Source: Parabacteroides goldsteinii DSM 19448 = WAL 12034 (GTDB taxonomy: Bacteria; Bacteroidota; Bacteroidia; Bacteroidales; Tannerellaceae). From it: 49,479 bases of DNA. The position numbers were made by a program, and so were the translations under genes. The DNA lies in NCBI RefSeq assembly GCF_000969835.1, contig NZ_KQ033913.1, forward strand, positions 1,829,154 to 1,878,632, written 5' to 3'. The notes below the pieces were generated by a model. It was not told the origin of the DNA and did not search any database. It saw only the letters and a list, made by a program, of their open reading frames with translations. Shown one piece after another: positions 42,348-49,479 of the stretch; position 1 is the first letter of the stretch, and every line of letters starts with the position of its first letter.

Positions 42348-43073
42348 TCATCCCCACAACTCCCCGTTCGCCCGGATCAACAGTTTTACAGCCTCAAACT
42401 GATCTTTTTTCAGAGAAAAAGATTCATAGGCTCTGCAATAGTTCAGTGAATGTATATCTGTTCCGGTATAATCATAACAACCGTTTTTCAGTAATGAACC
42501 GGCTGTTTTTCGAGGAAGCGTTCCGTAAAAGCCTGCCAGGGAAAACAAATTAAGCTGAAATTTGCATCCGTGCTCTTTCAGCTTCATCAAATCTTCCATC
42601 TTCCAGAAACCATAGCGTTCCGGATGGGCAAAAACCGGTACAAAACCATTCAATTGGATATCGTACAATTTCTCAAACAGATCACCGGGAGCCTGCAAGC
42701 AGGAAACCTCGACCAATACATGCTTCCCGTCATACGACAACAACCCTTCTTCCATCCGCTCGTAGAAGCATTCATCCAGCATATATTCGGCTGCCAGATG
42801 AAGGTCTATATGTATATGTGCACAGTCTTCCCGAAATGTTTCAAACCGGTCCCGAAGGTAATCTTTCCGGTTCTTAGCCAAATCAGCCATTATATGCGGT
42901 GTCAGGAAAATACGTTCCACTCCCTGCCCTTCCAGAAAAGCCAACATGGCAAGACTGTCTTTCTCTGACGAAAACCCGTCATCCACCCCGGGCAGCAAAT
43001 GAGTATGTACATCAGTCATCCCCGGCCACAAAAGTTTTTTCCGGGTAAATAAATTTGAAAGAAATGTGCTCAT
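42348..43073 (-). CDS. Tyrosine-protein phosphatase, PHP type (CpsB/YwqE-like)
   Basis: The ATG at 43073 gives 241 residues and a family-typical start (LFTRKK... then GMTDVHTHLLPGVDDG). Metal-binding histidines and Asp/Glu are in TDVHTHLLPGVDDG, FLTPHIM, VFAHPERYG and YTGTDIHS. Proteins of this PHP family dephosphorylate tyrosine kinases (Wzc type) that control capsule or exopolysaccharide length. An ATG at 43115 that overlaps the upxY stop (ATGA) would give a 14-residue extension without family support, but translational coupling is possible. No kinase or glycosyltransferase gene follows. Confidence 0.85.
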   Translation of the reverse strand: MSTFLSNLFTRKKLLWPGMTDVHTHLLPGVDDGFSSEKDSLAMLAFLEGQGVERIFLTPHIMADLAKNRKDYLRDRFETFREDCAHIHIDLHLAAEYMLDECFYERMEEGLLSYDGKHVLVEVSCLQAPGDLFEKLYDIQLNGFVPVFAHPERYGFWKMEDLMKLKEHGCKFQLNLFSLAGFYGTLPRKTAGSLLKNGCYDYTGTDIHSLNYCRAYESFSLKKDQFEAVKLLIRANGELWG

Positions 43074-43111
43074 AATATACTTATATAACAATACCTGCAA
43101 AGGGAAAAGGG

Positions 43112-43606
43112 TCATTTCAACCGGTTCACCCGCGCCACATCATCCATTTTCACACAAACGGTTGCTCCCAGTTGCTCCAGGTAAAGCAGCAAATGATTCT
43201 TCTTTATCTTCTTTACCTTGCCGGATACATGCTTCATGGCCCCGGTAAGAATTTCCACTTCTTCACCCGCACAAAGCTCATGCTCGGCTGCCTGGCCCAG
43301 GAAATCCTCGATAGCGTCTATCTCCTTCTGGCGGACAATAGCCGGTTTACCGTTATAAAAGACGATACGGATAACGCCATATACCTGAAGCAGGTCACGC
43401 AACACTGTATCCGGACAGCGCACAAATATATAAGAACTGAATAACGGGACTTCAACTATTTTCACACGGTCGGACCACACACGCGGAGTCCGGTGTAAAG
43501 GTAAAAAGCATTCAACACCTAAAGCTGCAATACGTTCTTTTACCTGTTTTTCTGCCCGCGGGGCAGTATATAATACATTCCAATTGGTATTTAAAGGGGG
43601 TATCAT
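43112..43606 (-). CDS. UpxY-type NusG-like transcription antiterminator
   Basis: This 164-residue protein has an NGN domain at 1-105 (NWNVLYTAPRAEKQVKERIAALGVECFLPLHR, VPLFSSYIFVRC) and a C-terminal KOW-like domain (AGEEVEILTGAMKHVSGKVKKIKKNH). This is the NusG-paralogue form found as first gene of Bacteroides capsular polysaccharide operons, where UpxY lets RNA polymerase read through the untranslated leader. Here it heads only a two-gene operon with a tyrosine phosphatase, so its target capsule operon must be elsewhere or has been lost. It has its own promoter with both boxes. Confidence 0.88.
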   Translation of the reverse strand: MIPPLNTNWNVLYTAPRAEKQVKERIAALGVECFLPLHRTPRVWSDRVKIVEVPLFSSYIFVRCPDTVLRDLLQVYGVIRIVFYNGKPAIVRQKEIDAIEDFLGQAAEHELCAGEEVEILTGAMKHVSGKVKKIKKNHLLLYLEQLGATVCVKMDDVARVNRLK

Positions 43607-43628
43607 TATCTTTTTTTTGTTTCGGGCA

Positions 43629-43661
43629 CAAATATAGGACTATTTTTCGTATTATTGCAAA
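43629..43661 (-). promoter_or_regulatory. Promoter of the upxY-phosphatase operon
   Basis: Minus strand: -33 TTTG (43658-43661), 21-base spacer, -7 TATATTTG (43629-43636). Both boxes match Bacteroidetes consensus. The start is expected near 43622, giving a short leader of about 15 nt, in contrast to the long regulated leaders of UpxY-controlled capsule operons. Confidence 0.6.
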
Positions 43662-43689
43662 ACTGTTTGCGAACACAAATTTAAATACC

Positions 43690-45012
43690 ATGAATAGAAG
43701 AAGTTTTTTGCAAAAATCGGCCATTTCGGCTGCAGGACTTGGTTTGTCACCGCTGTTTGGAGGTACTTATCAGTCAGTTTACGGACAAACGGCAGCAAGC
43801 AACAAAGTGAAAGTCGCTCTGATCGGATGCCGCAGTATGGGTTTCTCCAACCTGAGTAAGTTTCTGGAATATCCGGAAGTGGAATGTGTCGCCCTCTGCG
43901 ATATCGACGACGAATGGCTGAACAAACGGGCCGCCGATGTAGAAAAAAAGACCGGAAAAAAAGTTCCTCACCTGTATAAGGATTGGCGCCATGTCATCGA
44001 CAACAAGGATATCGACGCTGTCATTATCGGTACCCCCGACCACTGGCACTGCCTGCCGACTATCTTCGCCTGCCAGGCTGGCAAAGACGTGTATGTCGAA
44101 AAACCGCTTTCCAACACCATCGAAGAATGCAACCTGATGGAAAAGGCTGCCCGCAAATATAACCGGGTCGTACAGGTAGGCCAATGGCAACGCAGCGATC
44201 CGCATTGGGACGAGGCTGCCAATTATCTGAAAGCGGGAAATATCGGCCGTATCCGTACCGTGAAAGTCTGGGCTTACCAGGACGGCAAACCGACTCTGCC
44301 TGTTGTTGCCGACAGTCCCGTCCCCGCCGGAGTGGATTACGACATGTGGCTCGGTCCGGCTCCGAAACGTCCGTTCAATATCTACCGCTTCCATTATAAC
44401 TTCCGTTTCTTCTGGGATTATGCCGGTGGACTGATGTCCGACTGGGGCGTACACCTGCTGGATTATGCGCTCGAAGGCATGGGAGCCGATCTGCCCAGCC
44501 GCGTATTCTCCGGAGGCGGCAAGTTCGCCTATCCCGATGATGCGATGGAGACGCCCGATACATTGATGGCTACATACGCCTACAAAGATTTCAATATCAT
44601 CTGGGATCATGCCTGCGGTATCAACCACGGTCCGTTCGACAAAAAAGAAGGTTTGGCCTTCTTCGGTGAAAACGGCACACTGGTACTCACCCGCGCCGGT
44701 TGGGAAGTCATCCCTGTCGTTGCCGGAAAAGAAGCACGCATGGAAGCTGTCCCCTTCAAAAAGGGAGAAGGCAAAGGCCTGTACAACCATGTCGGAAATT
44801 TCCTGAGTTGCATCAAAAGCCGCGAATTGCCCAAAGCAGATATCGCTATCGGTGCACGTGTAGCCAAGATGTCGCACCTGGCAAACATCTCCTGCCGCCT
44901 GCAACGGGAAGTGCGTTGGGACGATGCCAACAGCATGTTTATCGGTGATAATGAGGCAACAGCATTATCAAAGGCTTACTATCGCGCCCCGTGGGAATTA
45001 CCCAAATTGTAA
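43690..45012 (+). CDS. Exported Gfo/Idh/MocA-family oxidoreductase
   Basis: This 440-residue protein has a Tat-like leader (MNRRSFLQKSAISAAGLGLS), then a Rossmann nucleotide-binding fold (VKVALIGCRSMGFSNLSKF; VALCDIDDEW; DAVIIGTPDHWHC) and the family lysine in VEKPLSNTIEE. The C-terminal alpha/beta domain carries WDYAGGLMSDWGVHLLDYALEGM with the usual Asp/His pair. These exported proteins act on sugars with bound NAD(P); glycan processing, like the paralogue at 8782-10188, is likely, but the substrate is unknown. It stands alone between upxY and a sensor kinase. Confidence 0.88.
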   Translation: MNRRSFLQKSAISAAGLGLSPLFGGTYQSVYGQTAASNKVKVALIGCRSMGFSNLSKFLEYPEVECVALCDIDDEWLNKRAADVEKKTGKKVPHLYKDWRHVIDNKDIDAVIIGTPDHWHCLPTIFACQAGKDVYVEKPLSNTIEECNLMEKAARKYNRVVQVGQWQRSDPHWDEAANYLKAGNIGRIRTVKVWAYQDGKPTLPVVADSPVPAGVDYDMWLGPAPKRPFNIYRFHYNFRFFWDYAGGLMSDWGVHLLDYALEGMGADLPSRVFSGGGKFAYPDDAMETPDTLMATYAYKDFNIIWDHACGINHGPFDKKEGLAFFGENGTLVLTRAGWEVIPVVAGKEARMEAVPFKKGEGKGLYNHVGNFLSCIKSRELPKADIAIGARVAKMSHLANISCRLQREVRWDDANSMFIGDNEATALSKAYYRAPWELPKL

Positions 45013-45050
45013 ACGTAAAAATATAATTAGCAGGAAAACGCTGAACATCT

Positions 45051-45080
45051 TTTGATAATCAATTATTATATGTACTTTTG
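45051..45080 (+). promoter_or_regulatory. Promoter of the sensor kinase gene
   Basis: -33 TTTG at 45051-45054, 18-base spacer, -7 TACTTTTG at 45073-45080. Both boxes match the Bacteroidetes pattern, and the ATG follows at 45118. Confidence 0.55.
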
Positions 45081-45117
45081 TTCCAGATACACGAACATAT
45101 AAACTTGATATACCTAA

Positions 45118-47277
45118 ATGAGCAGCGTTTATGCTAATTATTCGAGAGAAGACCTGATCCGTGAAATAGAAATACTGAAGGCACAAGGCACCTCTGTTAA
45201 TGATGAAAAAATATACCAAAGTCGTTTTCTGAACAATGCTGTCGCATTAAGGAAAACATTCTCGGAAGTTTTATCATTGTTAATAACTCCAAGCCAAAAG
45301 GATATTATTGATCAGTCTCTACTGACCATATTGAGATTTTTTAATGTAGACAGGGTATACATCGGAAATTTCGATAATGACAAACCGACTTTCGACTTCA
45401 CGCATGAAGTAACCAGCCAAGGTACGATTTCCATGCGTGAAGATCTTTTAGTTGGGTTGCCCAAAGCAGATTATGCCTGGTGGATAAAAACGATCAGGGA
45501 AGGAAAAGACATTATTATCAGAGATACTAATAATATGCCGGGAGAGGCCGCTGCCGAACAAAACATCCTAAAAGTTCAGGAAATACTCTCCCTGCTCGTT
45601 ATTCCTATCTATTACAGAGGATATGCCAATGGTTTCATAGGACTCGATTGTGTAAAAAAACACAGGGACTGGGATGCTTTGGATGTCGAAAACCTGCGAA
45701 TGCTCACCGATATTATCTCTATTGCTATCGAGCGCGAACTGGCGCATGGTATGGTAGAACACTCAATGAAACAGGTATTGAAAAGCGAAGCCAAATTTCA
45801 GATCATCTTCGACAGACTCCCGTGGGGTGTCGAATTATACGACGAAAACGGGTATCTGCTGGATATTAATAAAGCTGATCTTGAAATTTTCGGAGTAACA
45901 CGCGAACAGGCAATCGGTCTCAATGCATTCGAAAACCCCAATATTCCGGAATGGGCAAGCGAGAAACTAAAAAAAGGGGAAGACGTAGCTTTCCTGCTGG
46001 ATTATAATTTCAATAAAGCTGCTGAAAAAGGTTACTATACAAGTAAACTAGCCGATGAAGTTAAACATTTGAGGGTGAAAGGCGTTGTGCTGAAAGACCG
46101 GCAGGACGTGATACTCGGATTCTTTTATATAGTCTTCGATGATACCGAGAGTTATCATAAAACAGAAGAGATACAATACAGCCTGGCTAAACTAAAAGCG
46201 GCTGTCGATACAGGCGAATCCATTATTTGGGAATATGATGTGGCAACAGATAAGCTAAGTGCAGACTTCAGCCTGAATGATCAAATCGAAGAGAGTTCAT
46301 TCCTGACTTATCTGAAAGAAGACAGATTCAGTTCCGTACGTGATTTTATAGAAACATTGCATCCCGATGACCGCCACAGGGTTTACAATAAACAATTCAA
46401 ACGACTTGTCGACGGAGAAATCGGCAAATATATATCCGTATACCGCCGGGTATTCGACGGCAAGGTTTACTGGCTCAATTCAAATGTCCGCGCTTATAAA
46501 TATTCAGTAGACGGGAAACCCAGTAAAATAGTAAGCTACACCTCTAACATCACCGAACAACGTGAGAAAGAACTGGAACTAATGAAAGTCAAGGAGGCAG
46601 ATAAATTAAAGTCGGCATTCCTGGCAAACATGAGCCATGAGATACGTACTCCGTTGAATGCGATCGTCGGATTCTCGGACCTGGTAGCCGAAACGGACGA
46701 TCCGGAGGAGCGACAGACTTATCTCGACATTATCCATACAAACAACGATCTGCTGCTTAACCTGATCGGTGACATTCTGGACTTCTCTAAAATAGAGGCG
46801 GGTATGTTGAAGTATAACATTGAAGAGGCCAACATCAAAGAATTGTGCATGGAGGTCTATCTGTCCGGATCGCTGAAGATAAAACCGGGAGTAAAATTAC
46901 TTTTCGATAAAAACTCACCGACTGTAACCCTCAGGACAGACCCGCAACGTATCCTGCAGGTAATAGCCAATTTCGTCAATAATGCGATCAAATTCACAAG
47001 CGAAGGGAGTATTACAATCTTTTATGAGACGAAAGAAAATGAAGTGAAAGTCTGTGTGCGAGACACCGGAATCGGCATTTCGGAAGAAAACAGGCCCCGT
47101 GTTTTTGAACGTTTCATCAAGATCAATGACTTCCACCAGGGCACCGGCCTGGGATTAACAATCAGTAAAACGATCATCGAATATCTGGGAGGTACCATCG
47201 GAGTAGATTCTGTTCAGGGTAAAGGTTCTACGTTCTGGTTTACGTTGCCTTTGGATTATAAAGGGATTAGTTCGTAA
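45118..47277 (+). CDS. Orphan GAF/PAS sensor histidine kinase
   Basis: This 719-residue cytoplasmic kinase has no membrane helix. A short N-terminal helix leads to a GAF domain at about 60-210 (VDRVYIGNF; IPIYYRGYANGFIGLDCVKK), then two PAS-like domains at about 225-345 (FDRLPWGVELYDENGYLLDINKADLEIFGVTREQA) and 355-485. The dimerisation domain carries the phospho-acceptor His507 in NMSHEIRTPLNAI; the HATPase follows with N-box NFVNNAIKFT, G1 DTGIGIS and G2 GTGLGLT. No response regulator gene is adjacent and no receiver is fused, so the partner is unknown. The GAF and PAS domains imply sensing of soluble signals or redox state. Confidence 0.93.
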   Translation: MSSVYANYSREDLIREIEILKAQGTSVNDEKIYQSRFLNNAVALRKTFSEVLSLLITPSQKDIIDQSLLTILRFFNVDRVYIGNFDNDKPTFDFTHEVTSQGTISMREDLLVGLPKADYAWWIKTIREGKDIIIRDTNNMPGEAAAEQNILKVQEILSLLVIPIYYRGYANGFIGLDCVKKHRDWDALDVENLRMLTDIISIAIERELAHGMVEHSMKQVLKSEAKFQIIFDRLPWGVELYDENGYLLDINKADLEIFGVTREQAIGLNAFENPNIPEWASEKLKKGEDVAFLLDYNFNKAAEKGYYTSKLADEVKHLRVKGVVLKDRQDVILGFFYIVFDDTESYHKTEEIQYSLAKLKAAVDTGESIIWEYDVATDKLSADFSLNDQIEESSFLTYLKEDRFSSVRDFIETLHPDDRHRVYNKQFKRLVDGEIGKYISVYRRVFDGKVYWLNSNVRAYKYSVDGKPSKIVSYTSNITEQREKELELMKVKEADKLKSAFLANMSHEIRTPLNAIVGFSDLVAETDDPEERQTYLDIIHTNNDLLLNLIGDILDFSKIEAGMLKYNIEEANIKELCMEVYLSGSLKIKPGVKLLFDKNSPTVTLRTDPQRILQVIANFVNNAIKFTSEGSITIFYETKENEVKVCVRDTGIGISEENRPRVFERFIKINDFHQGTGLGLTISKTIIEYLGGTIGVDSVQGKGSTFWFTLPLDYKGISS

Positions 47278-47292
47278 TAACTAAAAAACAGA

Positions 47293-49479
47293 TCATTTTA
47301 AACTCCAGGGAAAACCGATCCGGTCAAGCAATTCCCTGCGTTCAGGAGAAAGTTCGCCTTTCTTCATACTTCTGCGTTGCACGAAACACCAACTGCCCAG
47401 CTTATTTTCACGGGCGGTTGGCCAGCGTTGATTCTCTGTATAAAAACGTTTCAGCATCTCATAATTCTCCTGCCATTTTTCATCGACTGTCCAGATAAAA
47501 CCTTCGGCATCCATTTGTCTGATGCGAAGAGGCGATAGTACTCCCTGTTTACGGGATCTTCGTTGCGTATTACACCACGCTCCCAACCTACCCTCCTGGC
47601 TTTTGGGCCAGTGTTCATGTTTTCTATAGTAAGCAAGTACCTGTAGCCAGTTCTCCGTCCAGAGCGAATCCAGATCCTGTTCCCATCTGAATCCGATCGA
47701 ATCGAGTAACCGGGTCCTTTCTTCAGACAAAAGTCCTTTCTTTCGTGCTTGTCGTTGGGTATTGCACCAGATATTCAGTTTGTTTTCGCCGCGTTTGGGA
47801 CAACGGTGTTCTACAGCCATAAAAACCTTTAACTCTTCATAATACTGCATCCAACGACTGTCCTGTACCTCCCATTCAAAACCGATCCGGTCCAGCTGTG
47901 AGATATAATCTTCCGATAACGTTCCTTTCTTCCGGGCAATCCGCTGGGTGTTGCACCAGTTTCCCAGCTTCCCTTCGGCTGCCTGTGGCCAGCGTTCTTC
48001 ACGCTCCTTATATTCGATCAGTCGTTCATACATCACCGGCCACGCATCCAGTTCCGCCAGCATATCATCTACACGGGCACGGATATCAGACAGGAATCCG
48101 GTTACTTCAAACTCCATAAAGCCTTTAAAGCTCTTTGGGGCACGGATCGCCGGATGATAAGCTAGTTCCCTTGACATAACCTCATAAACAGAACGCCCCG
48201 AAAGGTTATTGACGAAGTCAAGCACCACCGGATGACGGTCCGAACCGGCTTTCAGGCAGCGGCCCAGCTGTTGCAAAGCTACCACATACGATTCCGTACG
48301 TCGCAGGAACATGGCGGCATCCACTCCTTCCACATGCAACCCTTCGATCAACATGTTTATGGAGAAAAGGACATGCAGTTTTCCCGTTTCCCTACGAAAA
48401 CGACGCAATGTCTTTTCATTCTCCCGGTTACTCAGCCCGTTATGAATCTCGAATGTTTCCGTTTCAAAGCCAGCCTGTCCGAGCCAGTTCGATACTTCGG
48501 GAACCATATGCTGAAGATCTTCCTTGTCTTTACAGAAGACAAGCATTTTCTTTACCTCTTTCGGAAGATAACGCCGGATCAGTTCCGATGCACTCAACGA
48601 GCCGCGAAAATCCAGTCGGGTAAAGTCTATCTTGTCCTGAATACGCTTACGCCTTTCAGATGTACAGTCGCTCCTGTTCAGCATACGCTGTACCTTATCC
48701 AGCTGGTTATTCAGATCGAATACGCTCTGCACCAGGACAGGGACAGGCAGTATCTTATAATACCAGGCCATAGACAAAGACAGTTCATGGAACAGGTTCC
48801 CCTTGAAATAGACCTCTACCGTATCGAGCATCTCTTCAGGACGTATCGGGGTTGCCGACATTCCCAGTACACGGGCCTCCGGATTGTTATATATTACTTC
48901 CTGTACAGCTTTTCCCCATACCTCGGCTCCGAAATGATGGAATTCGTCGATAATGATATGATTTGCTTTGAGTTCACCCACTGTTCCACGATTCAGGACT
49001 AATGCCTGGAAAGTCCGGTAGGTGACATGCGGCATTGTCCTGCCGATTGCTTTTTTGATCTCGGCGATAATCGTAACATTAGGAGCAATAACCAAAATAT
49101 CATCTTCTGAATGATTGACGATATAACGGGCAATCAGGTAGGATTTTCCTGTACCGGTCGCCTGTACAACGGCTCCGATCCTGTTTGTTTTGAATCCCTC
49201 TTCAATTGCCCGGTAAGCTGCTTCATTATGCGAGAACAGTTCAATGTGTTTTCCTGTCTCCAAACTTCTCAGATAGCTATCATCCGAAACAGTCAGTCCG
49301 TGCAGTTCAAAGGAAAGTGCCTCTGGCAGATAACCGCCATGAGCCAGAATACGGAACTGGTTGCAGCCGGACATTTCCCCGATTCGCTGCATTTCAGTAT
49401 ACAACCTGTCTACTTCCGGCAAGCCGACAGGTTCCTTATTCCATACCTCTTTCACAATGAAAGTAACGGAGTCCTCCCT
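47293..49479 (-). CDS. DEAD/DEAH-like helicase with four HA domains, 5' end cut by window
   Basis: A GTG at 49455 opens a 720-residue frame, but the frame is open up to the window edge and the residues before GTG (EDSVTFIV) look like protein, so the true start is probably outside. Counted from GTG: Walker A ATGTGKS at 99-105, motif II DEFHH at 170-174 in place of DEAH/DECH, motif III SAT at 200-202, and a helicase C domain up to about 440. Four Helicase-Associated (HA) repeats of about 65 residues follow (472-720), each with the pattern W...Y..L..Y...H..WP...E.KLG.WC..QR...K.G.LS. HA domains are thought to bind nucleic acids. Role unknown; accessory genome or DNA defence functions are possible. 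Confidence 0.88.
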   Translation of the reverse strand, partial: REDSVTFIVKEVWNKEPVGLPEVDRLYTEMQRIGEMSGCNQFRILAHGGYLPEALSFELHGLTVSDDSYLRSLETGKHIELFSHNEAAYRAIEEGFKTNRIGAVVQATGTGKSYLIARYIVNHSEDDILVIAPNVTIIAEIKKAIGRTMPHVTYRTFQALVLNRGTVGELKANHIIIDEFHHFGAEVWGKAVQEVIYNNPEARVLGMSATPIRPEEMLDTVEVYFKGNLFHELSLSMAWYYKILPVPVLVQSVFDLNNQLDKVQRMLNRSDCTSERRKRIQDKIDFTRLDFRGSLSASELIRRYLPKEVKKMLVFCKDKEDLQHMVPEVSNWLGQAGFETETFEIHNGLSNRENEKTLRRFRRETGKLHVLFSINMLIEGLHVEGVDAAMFLRRTESYVVALQQLGRCLKAGSDRHPVVLDFVNNLSGRSVYEVMSRELAYHPAIRAPKSFKGFMEFEVTGFLSDIRARVDDMLAELDAWPVMYERLIEYKEREERWPQAAEGKLGNWCNTQRIARKKGTLSEDYISQLDRIGFEWEVQDSRWMQYYEELKVFMAVEHRCPKRGENKLNIWCNTQRQARKKGLLSEERTRLLDSIGFRWEQDLDSLWTENWLQVLAYYRKHEHWPKSQEGRLGAWCNTQRRSRKQGVLSPLRIRQMDAEGFIWTVDEKWQENYEMLKRFYTENQRWPTARENKLGSWCFVQRRSMKKGELSPERRELLDRIGFPWSLK

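Noticed and set aside
43774..44904. 376-residue minus-strand frame opposite the Gfo/Idh/MocA gene
   Set aside because: Antisense shadow; the plus-strand frame has leader, Rossmann motif and conserved lysine.

Overview
The window looks like a chromosomal segment from a gut Bacteroidales bacterium, most likely Parabacteroides or a close relative. This is an inference from gene content: UpxY-type NusG paralogue, GH109-like and GH130-like enzymes, paired DUF5009 membrane acyltransferases, a TolC/HlyD/ABC-2 exporter, and Fe-SOD. It also rests on repeated promoter boxes of the Bacteroidetes form TAnnTTTG (6520, 7206, 8271, 10385, 29539, 36652, 40850, 43629, 45073). Genus assignment would need a database search. 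There is no rRNA, no CRISPR array, no recognisable insertion sequence and no phage.

Layout. 1-1.4 kb: a partial 41-bp tandem repeat and an unknown coiled-coil membrane protein. 1.4-7.2 kb (minus strand): outer-membrane barrel, C69 dipeptidase, NhaD antiporter, endonuclease IV and hotdog thioesterase in one likely operon, then pyruvoyl arginine decarboxylase. 7.5-8.8 kb (plus): superoxide dismutase and thioredoxin, each with its own terminator. 8.8-10.2 kb: a GH109-like oxidoreductase-fold protein. 10.4-10.6 kb: tRNA-Thr and tRNA-Tyr, followed by about 560 bp of gene-free DNA that contains an inverted 28-bp pair and a 22-bp tandem repeat.

11.2-29.5 kb is the most unusual part: thirteen consecutive minus-strand genes. 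The upstream half reads IclR regulator, beta-propeller/MauG-like di-heme protein, chorismatase/RidA-like enzyme, cupin lipoprotein, a 1336-residue NPCBM/hydrazine-synthase-alpha-like/FGE-fold cytochrome, and CcsBA (cytochrome c assembly). The downstream half, past an array of 22-bp palindromic repeats, reads VOC protein, DhaK, DhaL, LsrF-like aldolase, beta-propeller lipoprotein, sodium:solute symporter and GH130 enzyme. My reading is that the upstream half makes an exported redox system with its own heme-attachment machinery, and the downstream half imports and cleaves a small phosphorylated keto-compound. Whether the two halves serve one pathway is unproven.

29.7-36.6 kb is a TetR-controlled TolC/HlyD/ABC-2 exporter resembling the YbhGFSR type. 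The double ATPase is split into two genes separated by an AT-rich island with a perfect 22-bp inverted repeat. 36.7-40.8 kb: serine dehydratase, two DUF5009 paralogues and a DUF1016/YhcG protein that appears to have lost its nuclease core. 40.9-49.5 kb: a lone cobyric acid synthase, a tyrosine phosphatase and UpxY pair with no capsule genes behind it, a second Gfo/Idh/MocA protein, an orphan GAF/PAS histidine kinase, and a helicase with four HA domains cut by the right edge.
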